A stretch of 64,000 nt of DNA from Bacteroidaceae bacterium (GCA_017522135.1 JAFXAB010000030.1:1-64000); one strand, 5' to 3'; positions 25,752-36,096 are shown, counted from the first letter of the stretch. Numbers and translations are program-made. Notes: a model not told the origin generated them from the letters alone.

Positions 25752-26498
25752 ATGGATACACTCGAACTCTTGCGCAACAGACGCACCATCAGACGATACA
25801 GCAACGCACCCGTAAGCAACGATCTGCTCAACGAGCTTTTAGAGATAGCATTCAAAGCACCAACAACAGGAGGCATGCAACTCTATAGCGTTGTGATAAC
25901 ACGTGACAACGAAATGAAGCAACGTTTAGCCCCCACCCACTTCAATCAACCCACTGTTACCGGAGCACCCGTCGTACTTACATTCTGTGCCGACTTCAAC
26001 CGCTTTGTCAAGTGGTGTGAGGCAAGCAATGCACAACCCGGATATGACAACTTTATTTCTTTCAATACAGCAATGATCGACACACTCTTAGTCGCTCAGC
26101 AATTCAACACCGTTGCCGAGGCTCGCGGTCTTGGTTGTTGCTACTTGGGTACTACCACCTACAATGCCCCGCAGATTGCAGAAATTCTCAACCTCCCCTC
26201 TCGAGTTGTGCCGGTAACAACCCTCACCGTAGGCTACCCCGATGCCATGCCCGAACAGACCGAGCGTCTACCCATAGAGGCCTGCATTCACCATGAGCAA
26301 TATCAAGACTACACCCCCGAGCGCATCAAAGCTCTCTATGCCGAGAAAGAGTCTCTGCCTATCAATCGCCACTTTGTAGAAGAGAACGGCAAGGAGAGCC
26401 TTGCACAAGTGTTTACCGACATTCGCTATACACGCAAAGACAACGAACACTTCTCGCACGTGTGGAGCGAATTTATATCGGCTCAAGGCTTTAAGTAA
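25752..26498 (+). CDS. NfsA-like nitroreductase-family flavoprotein
   Basis: 248 residues. The FMN-binding start LLRNRRTIRRYSNAPVSNDLL and the helix FKAPTTGGMQLYSVVI are typical of nitroreductases, with GLGCCYLGTTTYNAPQIAEIL and a C-terminal extension (TPERIKALYAEKESLP) as in the NfsA/FRP branch. Such enzymes use FMN and NAD(P)H to reduce nitro compounds, quinones or flavins in the cytoplasm; the physiological substrate cannot be told from sequence. The gene is alone and ends before a bidirectional terminator. Confidence 0.88.
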   Translation: MDTLELLRNRRTIRRYSNAPVSNDLLNELLEIAFKAPTTGGMQLYSVVITRDNEMKQRLAPTHFNQPTVTGAPVVLTFCADFNRFVKWCEASNAQPGYDNFISFNTAMIDTLLVAQQFNTVAEARGLGCCYLGTTTYNAPQIAEILNLPSRVVPVTTLTVGYPDAMPEQTERLPIEACIHHEQYQDYTPERIKALYAEKESLPINRHFVEENGKESLAQVFTDIRYTRKDNEHFSHVWSEFISAQGFK

Positions 26499-26670
26499 GC
26501 ATCCGACGGCCACAAAACGGCATTATAGCACAATCTGCCCCTTACTCCGGCAAGGCCTGCCACTATCTCGTCAACGCTCACAAGGGACACATAACATTAC
26601 TGCATACGATTGAGGAGACAACCCCTTGGACATGTTTTGCCTCCTCTACCACACACCCTCTCCAATACGA

Positions 26671-26709
26671 CAAAGAGCTACCCCACTGCATATGAGGTAG
26701 CTCTTTGTT
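26671..26709. terminator. Bidirectional terminator
   Basis: ACAAAGAGCTACC and GGTAGCTCTTTGT (13 bp, 13-base loop) lie between the nitroreductase and the convergent M16 protease gene. Confidence 0.82.
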
Positions 26710-26727
26710 TATCAAGCAAAATACTTA

Positions 26728-29649
26728 TCAGAATGAGAGAGTATCGTCGGTGTAAAGTTCACCACGTTTTACTTTAACAACTTTACCAAACTTGGCCAAG
26801 TCTTTCTCCTTAACATCTTTGGGGCTACCTACGATAGCGATTGCAATGGGTTTACCCTTGATGTTCTCTTCGTAGAATTTCACCACATCGTCAAATGTAA
26901 GCTCTTCGATACGCTTCATGTTGTCGATAGCAGGGTCTTGTGTGTAACCCATGCGTTTCCAATACTCAAATACCATACTGCGATTACGGAAACCGGGCTT
27001 CTCACTTAAGAGCGACTCGCGCATGTTGGTCTTGATTACGTCGAAGTTTTCACGAGCTTGGGGCATATCGTTCAAGAGGTCGGTATAGACTTGCAAGGCT
27101 TCGATGGTCTTATCGGCTTGTGTACCTACATAACCCATAAACATCCAATCTTTGCCAGGCAATTGAGGAGCATTCACAGCACCATAGGCAGTATAAGCCA
27201 TAGCGCGTTTCTCACGTATCTCGTCTACCACAAGACTACCGAAACCGGCACCAAAGTATGTTGTAAAGGCTTGCATCAAGATCGACTCTTCGATATCGAA
27301 GGGCTCACCCTCTACAAAGAAGTAGATATTGCTTTGTTTAGCCTTGTCGTTGGGCAAGAAATAAACTGTATTCTCGGCATACTCTTTGCGATCCATTACT
27401 TCAGGCGAGAGAGATACTGTCTCATTCTCGATAAGGGGCAAGTTTGTACTCAAGATTTGATATACTTGTTCAAAGGGCATTGTACCTACATAGTGAGCAG
27501 TAAACTCATAGTTGGTAGCCTCGCGGAAAGCAGCCGACAATTCACCGGCCGATAGCTCTACTACCTTTTGGAGAGGCATACGGGTGAGGAAGTCCGAATT
27601 TTCGCCATAAAGCATATACTGCATCAAGGCTTGTTGTTGCGACTCAACACTCTCTTTCTCACTCATGCGTGAGCTATACTCTTGTCCGATGATACCTTGC
27701 ATTTGTTTCTCATCCAATTGAGGCATAAGAATTTGACGTTGCAAGAGCTGGCAGGCTGCAGTAAGCGAGCTTTCAGAGCCGTACAGCGTTACGGTCATAT
27801 AGTCCTTAGATACCGAGTAGTTGATAGTTGTATTGAGGCGTGCCAAGGCTTGTTTAAACTCATAGGGAGTGAGGTGAGCCATTGTACCGGCGTTGTTCAT
27901 CAAAGGCACTGCATAGGCCAAGATGGGCATACGACGAGTACCCACACCATAGCGCAATGTGAGGCTATATACATCATTCTCGGGATTTACTGTATAGTAT
28001 AGTTTACTGCGAGTATTGATAGGTGATACTTGCACCGAGTTGAAGTCGCAATAGTCGGGCTGAGGAGCCGGCACATCAATATCCTCAAGGAACTGGGCAT
28101 AGTCGCTCTTAACACCGCGAACAGCCTCTACGGGTTGATAGCCGGGCTTTGCCACCTTGTCGAGTTTATTGACTTTACGGTCACCTCTTATCTCTTGTAC
28201 GTTCACAACCAAGACGTCCGAGTTGAGATATTTGTTCACTACATTTATAACATCCTCGGGAGTAATAGCAGCTATGTTCTGAGTATAGTTTACAAGCTCT
28301 ACGGGGTTGGTACCGGTATTGAAGAGATTTGAGAGATTTTGAGCCTTGGCATTGTTCGATTCCATACCCAATTGGAAGTCGCGTATCATAGCATTCTTCA
28401 CAGCCTCAAGTTGCTCAACGGTAAATTGGCCATTGCGCAATTGATCCAAGGCATCAAGCATCTTTTTCTCTACCGAAGCGTGGCTATCGTACTTACCTTG
28501 GCTTTGGTCGTATGCAGGGAATATCTGGAGCATAACAACACCTGCGTTGCGGAACGACATAGGAGCAGCGGCAGCACCCATGATAGTACCATCCACAGCA
28601 AGTTTGTCGAGAATACCGCTCATCTGTCCGTTGGTGAGCAATTGTGTAGCTACCGACAATGCAATCTCATCGGGTGTATTTGAAGGCACACCATTGTATA
28701 CCATAGCTACAAAGGGTTGATAGAAAAGTTTTTCCGAAATGACCTTACGACCACTGAAGGGAGTGCGAGTTACCTCGGCATGTGTCTTAACACCACGACC
28801 GGGTATGCGCTCAAATTTTTGACGTACAAGTGATGCAGCCTTGGCTGTATCGAGGTTACCTACAAGAATAATAGCCATATTCTCGGGTCCGTACCAGTTT
28901 TCATAGAAATCTATCAAGTTGCTCAAACTGGGGTTTTTCAAGTGCTCGGGAAGACCTATGATAGGACGTGCATAGGGAGTACCCTTGAAAGCCTCGGCAA
29001 GTACAAATTGTGAAAGGTTTGAGCCGATGTTGTCTTGATACATGTTATACTCCTCATACACAGCCTCAAGCTCTGTTTGGAAACCACGGAAAACAGGATC
29101 GATAAGACGCTCGCTGTAGAGTTCCAACCACTTTTCGAGTTGTGTGGGAGGGAATGTATTGTAATACATGGTCTGGTCATAACCTGTACCGGCATTGAGA
29201 CCTTGACCACCCATACCATCTACCAACAGAGTAAACTCATTGGCAGCAGCATATTGCGCAGCCTCTACCGAGAGCTTGTTTATTTCCAACCCTATCGCCT
29301 CTTTGGCCTTGGCATCGGTAGTTGCGGCCATTTCGTCATACTTGGCAATGATTTGCTCATACAAGGGTTTTTCCTTTTCCCAATCGAGCGCACCTATAGT
29401 TTGAGTTCCCTTAAACATTACGTGCTCAAGATAGTGAGCCAATCCGGTGTATTGCACAGGATCGTCAATAGAACCTACATTGAATGTAACCATACCATAC
29501 ACATCGGGCTGCGATTTATCCTCCCAGATGTAAACTGTTGCACCATTACGCAATGTAAATGTGCTCAATTGAGCCACCGAGTAGAAACAGGTGGTAATAA
29601 GCAACAGTAACAACATGCCTAATTTTCTTGTTTTCATATTCATTATCAT
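26728..29649 (-). CDS. M16-family (pitrilysin-like) zinc protease, exported
   Basis: 973 residues with a signal peptide (LGMLLLLLITTCFYSVAQ, ending near residue 27). The M16 zinc motif HxxEH reads HYLEH (His72, Glu75, His76), with a downstream acidic ligand region ELEAVYEEYNMY. Four M16 half-domains are expected; the second half (from about residue 510) is degenerate and lacks HxxEH, as is usual. Such proteases degrade peptides in a closed chamber in the periplasm. The start may instead be Met5. It has its own promoter (29675-29682) and no operon partners. Confidence 0.92.
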   Translation of the reverse strand: MIMNMKTRKLGMLLLLLITTCFYSVAQLSTFTLRNGATVYIWEDKSQPDVYGMVTFNVGSIDDPVQYTGLAHYLEHVMFKGTQTIGALDWEKEKPLYEQIIAKYDEMAATTDAKAKEAIGLEINKLSVEAAQYAAANEFTLLVDGMGGQGLNAGTGYDQTMYYNTFPPTQLEKWLELYSERLIDPVFRGFQTELEAVYEEYNMYQDNIGSNLSQFVLAEAFKGTPYARPIIGLPEHLKNPSLSNLIDFYENWYGPENMAIILVGNLDTAKAASLVRQKFERIPGRGVKTHAEVTRTPFSGRKVISEKLFYQPFVAMVYNGVPSNTPDEIALSVATQLLTNGQMSGILDKLAVDGTIMGAAAAPMSFRNAGVVMLQIFPAYDQSQGKYDSHASVEKKMLDALDQLRNGQFTVEQLEAVKNAMIRDFQLGMESNNAKAQNLSNLFNTGTNPVELVNYTQNIAAITPEDVINVVNKYLNSDVLVVNVQEIRGDRKVNKLDKVAKPGYQPVEAVRGVKSDYAQFLEDIDVPAPQPDYCDFNSVQVSPINTRSKLYYTVNPENDVYSLTLRYGVGTRRMPILAYAVPLMNNAGTMAHLTPYEFKQALARLNTTINYSVSKDYMTVTLYGSESSLTAACQLLQRQILMPQLDEKQMQGIIGQEYSSRMSEKESVESQQQALMQYMLYGENSDFLTRMPLQKVVELSAGELSAAFREATNYEFTAHYVGTMPFEQVYQILSTNLPLIENETVSLSPEVMDRKEYAENTVYFLPNDKAKQSNIYFFVEGEPFDIEESILMQAFTTYFGAGFGSLVVDEIREKRAMAYTAYGAVNAPQLPGKDWMFMGYVGTQADKTIEALQVYTDLLNDMPQARENFDVIKTNMRESLLSEKPGFRNRSMVFEYWKRMGYTQDPAIDNMKRIEELTFDDVVKFYEENIKGKPIAIAIVGSPKDVKEKDLAKFGKVVKVKRGELYTDDTLSF

Positions 29650-29674
29650 TTAGTGATTATTGTTTTCTTGCTTG

Positions 29675-29682
29675 CAAATATA
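29675..29682 (-). promoter_or_regulatory. -7 box of the M16 protease gene
   Basis: The minus strand reads TATATTTG about 26 bp before the annotated start. The remaining 225 bp up to 29908 is AT-rich with no other clear signal. Confidence 0.5.
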
Positions 29683-29907
29683 CGTTATTTTCGGTTTATG
29701 CTCTCTATTATTTATCAAATTAATACACAAAAAAACTTTTTTTTATCGACCCAAACGGCCTCTTCTGTCTTGGGTTTCGTGCCGGAAATAAACTAAAAAT
29801 ATTTAAAAAATCCCCATCAGCAATAAATTTGAAAATAAAACCTCATAGAAATTAAAAAATATGCGTAATTTCGTAGCTTGAAGTTGAACCTTAAACAAAG
29901 ATAAAAC

Positions 29908-30615
29908 ATGAAAAAATTACTCTCCATCGCATTATTCTTATGCACCACAATAGCAAGCTATTCACAAGAATACGAACCCACCGAGGGTTGGCCATATCTT
30001 TTCAAGGAGTTTAAGCCTGCCATTGTCTACTATAACGACGGCAAAGCCGAGAGTGCCGACATCAACGTACACTTGATGAAAAACGACTTGCACTTTACCG
30101 ACCGTAAGAATATTATGATTGTACACGATGCCAATAAAATCGACTCGGTAGTGTGCGAAGACCGCACCGTATTGTTACGTCGTGGCAACCTGTATGTGTC
30201 GCGTCTTTATGCAACCCAATATGTCGTAATAGGCACAACCAGCCAATGCGACTTCAATGCCTTGAGCGATAACGGTGGTGCTTACGGCTCACCAACCACA
30301 ACAGGCTCAACTCAAAATGTTGCCTCTTTCAGCGATCACGGCAATATGGCGGCTCTCCGATACAAAGACCTTATCGAGAACAAGTTCAACACAAGCATCC
30401 TGCCCACCAACAATCGCACTGTATTGGTTGTAAACGACCGTGCAATATGCCATGCCAATAAACGCGGTGTAAGCGAACTTCTTACCAAAGAACAGAAAAA
30501 AGAGTTCAACAAATTTATCAAAGACAACAAAATCAAGTGGAAAGACATCAACAGCCTTATCTTGGTTGCCAAGTTCCTCGACAACTACATCAAGGCCGAT
30601 GAATTGTTGCTGTAA
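29908..30615 (+). CDS. Exported protein of unknown function
   Basis: 235 residues with a signal peptide (MKKLLSIALFLCTTIASYSQ). The mature part is mixed alpha/beta, with an early YNDGKAESADINVHLMKNDLHF strand region, a low-complexity stretch (GGAYGSPTTTGSTQNVAS) and a basic C-terminal helix (TKEQKKEFNKFIKDNKIKWKD). I recognise no family. It lies 27 bp before a DivIC-like gene, so it may be part of an envelope or division operon. Confidence 0.75.
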   Translation: MKKLLSIALFLCTTIASYSQEYEPTEGWPYLFKEFKPAIVYYNDGKAESADINVHLMKNDLHFTDRKNIMIVHDANKIDSVVCEDRTVLLRRGNLYVSRLYATQYVVIGTTSQCDFNALSDNGGAYGSPTTTGSTQNVASFSDHGNMAALRYKDLIENKFNTSILPTNNRTVLVVNDRAICHANKRGVSELLTKEQKKEFNKFIKDNKIKWKDINSLILVAKFLDNYIKADELLL

Positions 30616-30642
30616 AAACACCTTATTCACCACATTACAGAC

Positions 30643-31011
30643 ATGAAAAAGAAATTGGCGGCAACTCTGCACTTTGTCAAGCAATACATTCTACCCTACA
30701 TTCCGGCAGCACTTATTATAGGGTTTGTCGTGTGGCACTTGTTTGTACTCAAGGACAACAGCTACATAGACATTTGCGACAACGATGCCCACATAAGAAG
30801 CCTGAAACGGGAGATAGCTCACGAAGAAGCTCTGATAGAACAACTCAAAGAAGAGATAAACAACTCCGAGTCGGATATTGTCACCATAGATCGCATTGCT
30901 CGCGAAAAACACGGCATGCAACTCCCCTATGAGGATGTGTATATTGTTGTGGATGCACCCAATAGCAATCCTACTATCAACCTCAACAAACTTAATGGAA
31001 TAAAACAATGA
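30643..31011 (+). CDS. FtsB/DivIC-like septum formation initiator
   Basis: 122 residues. A short cytoplasmic start, one membrane span (YILPYIPAALIIGFVVWHLFVL, about 17-38) and a periplasmic coiled coil (SLKREIAHEEALIEQLKEEINN) ending with IDRIAREKHGMQLPYEDVYIVV, which is the conserved end of the family (RxAREKxGMxxPxExVY). The protein joins the FtsL/FtsQ-type divisome subcomplex. The stop overlaps the next start as ATGA. Confidence 0.88.
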   Translation: MKKKLAATLHFVKQYILPYIPAALIIGFVVWHLFVLKDNSYIDICDNDAHIRSLKREIAHEEALIEQLKEEINNSESDIVTIDRIAREKHGMQLPYEDVYIVVDAPNSNPTINLNKLNGIKQ

Positions 31012-31343
31012 ACATCAAAGACATTATATTCAAAACCTCGTCTATGCTTGTGGTAGTGGGAGCACTTCTTCCGCTCTTGGTATTTGAGGAGTGGGTACCC
31101 TACATTTTTGCCGTGGGAGCAGCCGGCATGTCGGTTATCCGCCTTATCACGCCCTACCGAGGCAAAAACACACGTTTACGTCGGCTGGTTCTCATAGAGC
31201 TGTTTGCCACGCTCATATTGCTATTTGCCTCATATCTCATGTTTAAGGGGGGCAACGACTGGATTGTATTACTCACCATATCGGCATTCTTGCAGCTTTA
31301 CACCTCTATAGCCATACCAAGGGCTGGTAATAAAGAGGAATAA
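31008..31343 (+). CDS. Small membrane protein with four predicted spans
   Basis: 111 residues that are mostly hydrophobic: MLVVVGALLPLLVF, YIFAVGAAGMSVIRLI, VLIELFATLILLFASYLMF and WIVLLTISAFLQLYTSIA, with basic loops (TPYRGKNTRLRR). It starts inside the stop codon of the DivIC-like gene, so translation is coupled. I do not recognise the family; co-occurrence with DivIC suggests an envelope role. Confidence 0.75.
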   Translation: MNIKDIIFKTSSMLVVVGALLPLLVFEEWVPYIFAVGAAGMSVIRLITPYRGKNTRLRRLVLIELFATLILLFASYLMFKGGNDWIVLLTISAFLQLYTSIAIPRAGNKEE

Positions 31344-31369
31344 CGATATTATCAAGGATATAACCATGA

Positions 31370-31402
31370 GAGCAGACTGCAAAAACGGGGTCTGCTCTTT
31401 CT
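31370..31402. terminator. Bidirectional terminator
   Basis: AGAGCAGAC pairs with GTCTGCTCT (9 bp, 12-base loop) followed by TTTCT. It lies between the DivIC-operon end and the convergent rodA end. Confidence 0.72.
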
Positions 31403-31415
31403 ATTTACAACAACA

Positions 31416-32864
31416 TCAGAAATGCTCGCTACGCGAAGCATCGATGCGCAGAAGTATAAACAACAATATCGTAAAACCCCACAACGAAGAGCCTCCATAA
31501 CTAAAGAATGGCAAGGGTATACCAATGACAGGACACAACCCAATAACCATACCTACGTTGATAAACAAATGGAAGAAGAATATTCCCAACACGCTATAGG
31601 CATAGACCCTGCCAAAAGGACGCGGCTGTCGCTCGGCTATGGTCATGATACGCAATATCAACATTGTAAACAACACCAACACCAAGCACGAACCCCAGAA
31701 GCCCTCTTCCTCACCTATCGTACAGAAAATAAAATCGGTATCTTGCTCTGGTACATACTTGAGCTTGGTTTGCGTACCATTTAAGAATCCTTTACCCCAG
31801 AAACCTCCCGATCCTATGGCTATCTTCGACTGATTGACATTGTATCCGGCATCGCGCAAGTCCTCTTTCATACCCAACAACACCTCGATACGGGTGCGTT
31901 GGTGCGGTTGCAATTTGTTGAAAACAAAGTTGCATGAAAAAAGAAAAACAACCGACACTATTGTGACAGCAACAGCTACCAAAATCTTTGACGAGAAATG
32001 CGAGAAATAGATAGCAAGAAGATAGAGAACAGACAAAGCTATTACACCCAACAACACATAGAGCATAGGCACTGCCACACCACACTTTATGAGTATGGCA
32101 ACCACTGCTGCCACACCTACATAAAACAATGAGAGATTGCGTGCCACCAAACGATTATTGGCAAAGAAGTATATGATACCCACCAACACAACACAGATGA
32201 GCATGAGCACAATACTCTCACCCAATGGTGCTCCCATCCACATATCGGTGCTGAACTTTATACCCAATATAAAATATACAATAGCACATATACCGCCAAA
32301 TAGCACAAGGCCTGTCATACCCTCACGATACATCATCAATACAAAAGAGAGATACACCAACGCCGATCCGGTCTCCTTTTGCATCACAATGAGCAACATG
32401 GGCAGTATCACCAAGCCCACCACCTTAAAGAAGCCGGGCGCATCGGTAAACTTGAAGTTATAGCCATTAAACATCTTAGCCACCGCCAGGGCTGTGGCAA
32501 ACTTGGCAAATTCGGCCGGTTGCAGGCGTATAGAAGATGTTATCGTAAGCCACGACCGAGAGCCTTTTACTTCATCGGCCACTATCAGTGTAAACACAAG
32601 AAGGAGTATAAACGCGATGTATATCAGGTAGGCGTAGGTCTCAAACATTCGGGAGTCGACAAGCATGATGACCGATGCCAAAACAAACGACAACGCTATC
32701 CAAACAAGCTGTTTTCCCGACCGCTCGGCAAAGTCGAATATACTTGCCTGATCATAGTCGTAGCTGGCAGCGTAAATACTCACCCAACCAAAGAATACAA
32801 GCACAACATACAGGAATATTGTAAACTTGTCTACCGATTTCCACACATCAACGTTTCTTGCCAC
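31416..32864 (-). CDS. rodA: RodA, SEDS-family peptidoglycan glycosyltransferase
   Basis: 482 residues, with about ten hydrophobic spans. It carries SEDS signatures: RSWLTITSSIRLQPAEFAK near residue 110 and near the C-terminus IGLCPVIGIPLPFFSYGGSS. It polymerises glycan strands with PBP2 during rod elongation. A longer than usual central region (about 230-320) carries extra hydrophobic segments. The start overlaps mrdA by 17 bp, and it is the last gene of the purH-mre operon. Confidence 0.95.
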   Translation of the reverse strand: MARNVDVWKSVDKFTIFLYVVLVFFGWVSIYAASYDYDQASIFDFAERSGKQLVWIALSFVLASVIMLVDSRMFETYAYLIYIAFILLLVFTLIVADEVKGSRSWLTITSSIRLQPAEFAKFATALAVAKMFNGYNFKFTDAPGFFKVVGLVILPMLLIVMQKETGSALVYLSFVLMMYREGMTGLVLFGGICAIVYFILGIKFSTDMWMGAPLGESIVLMLICVVLVGIIYFFANNRLVARNLSLFYVGVAAVVAILIKCGVAVPMLYVLLGVIALSVLYLLAIYFSHFSSKILVAVAVTIVSVVFLFSCNFVFNKLQPHQRTRIEVLLGMKEDLRDAGYNVNQSKIAIGSGGFWGKGFLNGTQTKLKYVPEQDTDFIFCTIGEEEGFWGSCLVLVLFTMLILRIMTIAERQPRPFGRVYAYSVLGIFFFHLFINVGMVIGLCPVIGIPLPFFSYGGSSLWGFTILLFILLRIDASRSEHF

Positions 32865-34710
32865 TGTTACCTACAACTTTCGAGTTAAACATTCTTTGTT
32901 CAAGATCTTTGCGAGCCGGGTCGGTTATCTCACCCTTGAGGTAATACTCCATCATCAGGCTACCGATGGGCACACCATACGTTGCACCAAAACCGGCATT
33001 TTCCACATAAACGGCTATGGCAATTTGCGGATTGTCCTTAGGTGCAAATCCCATAAAAGCCGAGTGGTCGCGTCCGTGAGGATTTTGAGCCGTTCCGGTC
33101 TTTCCACACACCTCTATATCCGGCAAGTTGGCTCCTCGGCATGTACCCCCGGTCACTGCCATACGCATACCCTCTACTATGGCATCGTAATGGCCGGCAT
33201 CTATTGTTGGATAACGACACACCGTATAAGTCGTATCTATCACACTGTCTTGTATGGCTTTCACAACATGTGGTGTGTAGAAATAGCCTCGGTTGGCCAC
33301 TGTAGCGGCAAGATTGGCAATCTGCAAGGGTGTGGCCAATATCTCACCTTGACCTATAGCTATAGAGATAATCGTAAGAGCTTTCCACCTATTCTTGCCA
33401 TAGAACTTGTCATAATAGGCACTATTGGGCAAGAAGCCTCGTTTCTCTCCCGGCAGGTCTATACCCAGTTTATAACCATATCCCATTGACACAAGATGGT
33501 TTTTCCATATTTCAAAGGCCTCGGAAGTACTCTTGTAACGAACACGATTATCGAGCATCGAGCGCAGTCCATAGCAATAATAGGCATTGCACGATGTAGC
33601 CAATGATGGTATCAATGGCAAGGGTGATGCATGGGCATGACATCCTACACGCAAGCCTCCTACAACAAATCCGCCTGTACACGGATAATTGGTAGCGGGT
33701 GTAATGATACCCTCTTCAAGAAATATGAGACCTTGCGTAGGCTTGAAAGTAGAGCCTGGCGGATATACGGCCATAATAGCTCTATCATACAGCGGGTTGC
33801 CCGGGTCGCGTGTAAGCTCTGCATAGTTTTTGCCACGTTCCCGTCCCACTAAAATAGAGGGATCGTAGGTAGGACTTGAGACGAGAGCCAATATTTCACC
33901 TGTTGAAGGCTCTATTGCCACAATGGCTCCGGTCTTACCACGCATAAGTTTTTCGCCATAGGCCTGCAAATCGGCATCGATAGAAAGGGTTATATTACGC
34001 CCCGATACAGGCTGGACATCGTATCGGCCATCCTCATACTTTCCTTTGATGCGACCATGAGCATCACGCAAGAGCACCTCTACTCCTTTAACTCCACGCA
34101 ACACCTCTTCATAAGACTTTTCTACGCCCAGATCACCTGTATAATCGCCTCGACGGTAATAGTCGTCACGCTCGATATCGGAAGGCGACACCTCCCTGAT
34201 ATTGCCCAACACATTGGCGGCAATAGGGCGACTATACTCGCGCAACACTCTATTCTGAATATAAACACCCGGATAGCGATATAACTTCTCTTGCAAACGA
34301 CCATAATCGCGCGCCGAAAGTTGAGTCATAAATACCTGCGGTGTGTATATCGAGTAACCGGGATTTTTGCGACGATCCTTCATGTCGGCAATATAGCGAT
34401 TGAATTGCACAGTATCTATACCCAGAGTATTGCAAAAATCGAGCGTATCAAGCGAGCGCATCTCTCGCGGTATCATCATTACGTCATAAGCCGGCTGATT
34501 GTATACCAACAACTCGCCATTGCGGTCATAGATAAATCCTCGCGACGGATAGAGCACCTTTCGCTGAAATGCATTGCTGTCGGCATAGCGTTTATAATCA
34601 TTATCGCCTACCTGCAACGAGAAAAGACGCATGATATAGACAGCCACAACCACCAACACAGCTGCAGCTATAACATACTTTCTTTTCTCAAGATTATAAT
34701 CTTTTCTCAC
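32848..34710 (-). CDS. mrdA: Penicillin-binding protein 2 (elongation transpeptidase)
   Basis: 620 residues. An N-terminal membrane span (VIAAAVLVVVAVYIMRLF) precedes the pedestal domain with YPSRGFIYDRNGELLVYNQPAYD, then the transpeptidase with SxxK PPGSTFKP, SxN in SCNAYY and KTG in VCGKTGTAQNPHGRDHSAF. It cross-links side-wall peptidoglycan as the partner of RodA. It overlaps both neighbours by 17 bp, which indicates coupled translation of mreD, mrdA and rodA. Confidence 0.96.
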   Translation of the reverse strand: MRKDYNLEKRKYVIAAAVLVVVAVYIMRLFSLQVGDNDYKRYADSNAFQRKVLYPSRGFIYDRNGELLVYNQPAYDVMMIPREMRSLDTLDFCNTLGIDTVQFNRYIADMKDRRKNPGYSIYTPQVFMTQLSARDYGRLQEKLYRYPGVYIQNRVLREYSRPIAANVLGNIREVSPSDIERDDYYRRGDYTGDLGVEKSYEEVLRGVKGVEVLLRDAHGRIKGKYEDGRYDVQPVSGRNITLSIDADLQAYGEKLMRGKTGAIVAIEPSTGEILALVSSPTYDPSILVGRERGKNYAELTRDPGNPLYDRAIMAVYPPGSTFKPTQGLIFLEEGIITPATNYPCTGGFVVGGLRVGCHAHASPLPLIPSLATSCNAYYCYGLRSMLDNRVRYKSTSEAFEIWKNHLVSMGYGYKLGIDLPGEKRGFLPNSAYYDKFYGKNRWKALTIISIAIGQGEILATPLQIANLAATVANRGYFYTPHVVKAIQDSVIDTTYTVCRYPTIDAGHYDAIVEGMRMAVTGGTCRGANLPDIEVCGKTGTAQNPHGRDHSAFMGFAPKDNPQIAIAVYVENAGFGATYGVPIGSLMMEYYLKGEITDPARKDLEQRMFNSKVVGNSGKKR

Positions 34711-35212
34711 GACCCTGACTCAAACTATCTATACAAAGAATAAAAAGGAAAGTAAGCAACGTACTACCTACTATGCGCATGAGCATATAAGGAAAATCCA
34801 ACAACGACAAAGACTCTATTGCCAGGAGCAACACACAATAGATAAATGTAAGTGTAAGCGAATAACGCACATAGAGCCACAGACCGAAACCTCTAATCGA
34901 AGGAGTCTCGGCCACATAATCGCTACCGTGGGGCAAGTAGAGCGACAAGACAAAGCGTCGCATAAAAGCCAATATCGTACAAGCAAGCGCATTCATCCCG
35001 GGTGTGTTGCTGAAAATATCTACAGCCAACCCCAAGAAAAACGAAGCTGTAAGCAACCATGCGGTAGGCATGGATAGTGGCATACGAAATATGATGTATA
35101 TAAACACCATAGGAACAGCTATGCCAAAGAGGTTTATCTGATTAAACACAATGGCCTGCAACAACACAAAGAGCAGAGCAAGACCCATTTCGCGCAACAA
35201 AGTTATATTCAT
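34694..35212 (-). CDS. mreD: Rod shape-determining protein MreD
   Basis: 172 residues with about five membrane spans (LALLFVLLQAIVF, VPMVFIYIIFRMPL, TASFFLGLAVDIFSNTPGMNA and two more). The DIFSNTPGMNALACTILAF region and the position between mreC and mrdA identify it; MreD sequences are otherwise poorly conserved. It belongs to the elongasome. It overlaps mreC by 4 bp. Confidence 0.9.
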   Translation of the reverse strand: MNITLLREMGLALLFVLLQAIVFNQINLFGIAVPMVFIYIIFRMPLSMPTAWLLTASFFLGLAVDIFSNTPGMNALACTILAFMRRFVLSLYLPHGSDYVAETPSIRGFGLWLYVRYSLTLTFIYCVLLLAIESLSLLDFPYMLMRIVGSTLLTFLFILCIDSLSQGREKRL

Positions 35213-36054
35213 TGACGTGCCTCCTTCTCCAACAACTGCTGTTGGTCTTGTGTGTGATTACGAATAATGCGTACCACGCCCAACTGAGTAAAGTCGGTAG
35301 ACAACTTTACCTGCATGGCATAGAAGTTATCATCTTTCTGCTTGGCATAGTCGTGTATAGTGCCCACCATTATGCCATCGGGAAAGACTGCCGAAAATCC
35401 GCTGGTTACAATTGTATCGCCGGGAACAAAGTCGACATGACGGGGCATCTCTTCCAGTACAGCATAGGCCGCGCTACGACCATCCCATGTTAATGAGCCA
35501 AAACAGTCGGTACCTTTTACCTTGCAACTCACATGCAACTTGGCATTGAGCACCGATATGGCAACCGAGTTATGCTCATTCACCACATTCACGATACCCA
35601 CAATACCTCGATGGTCTACTACTGCCATTTCGGGAGTGATACCATCGGCACTTCCCTTATCGAGTGTTATATAATTCTCTAAATGACTCACGCTGTTATT
35701 GATAACACGTGCCAAAACAAAATCATACTGTTGCAACATCGCATCGCTCATGGCAATAGAATCGGTTGCCGCGGCATAACTATATCGTTGCAATTGGCGA
35801 CGCAGCTGCATGTTTTCCATAGCCAACTCACCATTCTGCATCAACAACTCTTCATTGGCCTTACGCAATCCGAAATAGCCCGACACCCCATCGGCAACTT
35901 CATACACCTTTGCAACAACCCGATTGGACGAGCCGAAAAAGACACTGCGCTGATAAGGGTTTGACGAAAAGAGCAGAATACAACTCAACACCACATAGAG
36001 TATAAAAAATATCCATGCGTGATGCTTGATGAGAAAGTCGATAAGGTTGCGCAT
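35209..36054 (-). CDS. mreC: Rod shape-determining protein MreC
   Basis: 281 residues. One N-terminal membrane span (HAWIFFILYVVLSCILLF), a coiled coil (LRKANEELLMQNGELAMENMQL region, about 65-90) and two beta-barrel domains (LARVINNSVSHLENYITLDKG, VDHRGIVGIVNVV, VVTSGFSAVFPDGIMVGTI). It is the periplasmic scaffold that activates PBP2. A 99-bp gap containing a strong hairpin separates it from mreB. Confidence 0.95.
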   Translation of the reverse strand: MRNLIDFLIKHHAWIFFILYVVLSCILLFSSNPYQRSVFFGSSNRVVAKVYEVADGVSGYFGLRKANEELLMQNGELAMENMQLRRQLQRYSYAAATDSIAMSDAMLQQYDFVLARVINNSVSHLENYITLDKGSADGITPEMAVVDHRGIVGIVNVVNEHNSVAISVLNAKLHVSCKVKGTDCFGSLTWDGRSAAYAVLEEMPRHVDFVPGDTIVTSGFSAVFPDGIMVGTIHDYAKQKDDNFYAMQVKLSTDFTQLGVVRIIRNHTQDQQQLLEKEARQ

Positions 36055-36096
36055 CGAGAAGCTACTATGGGTTTTACGGTCGATGTTTTACCGCAA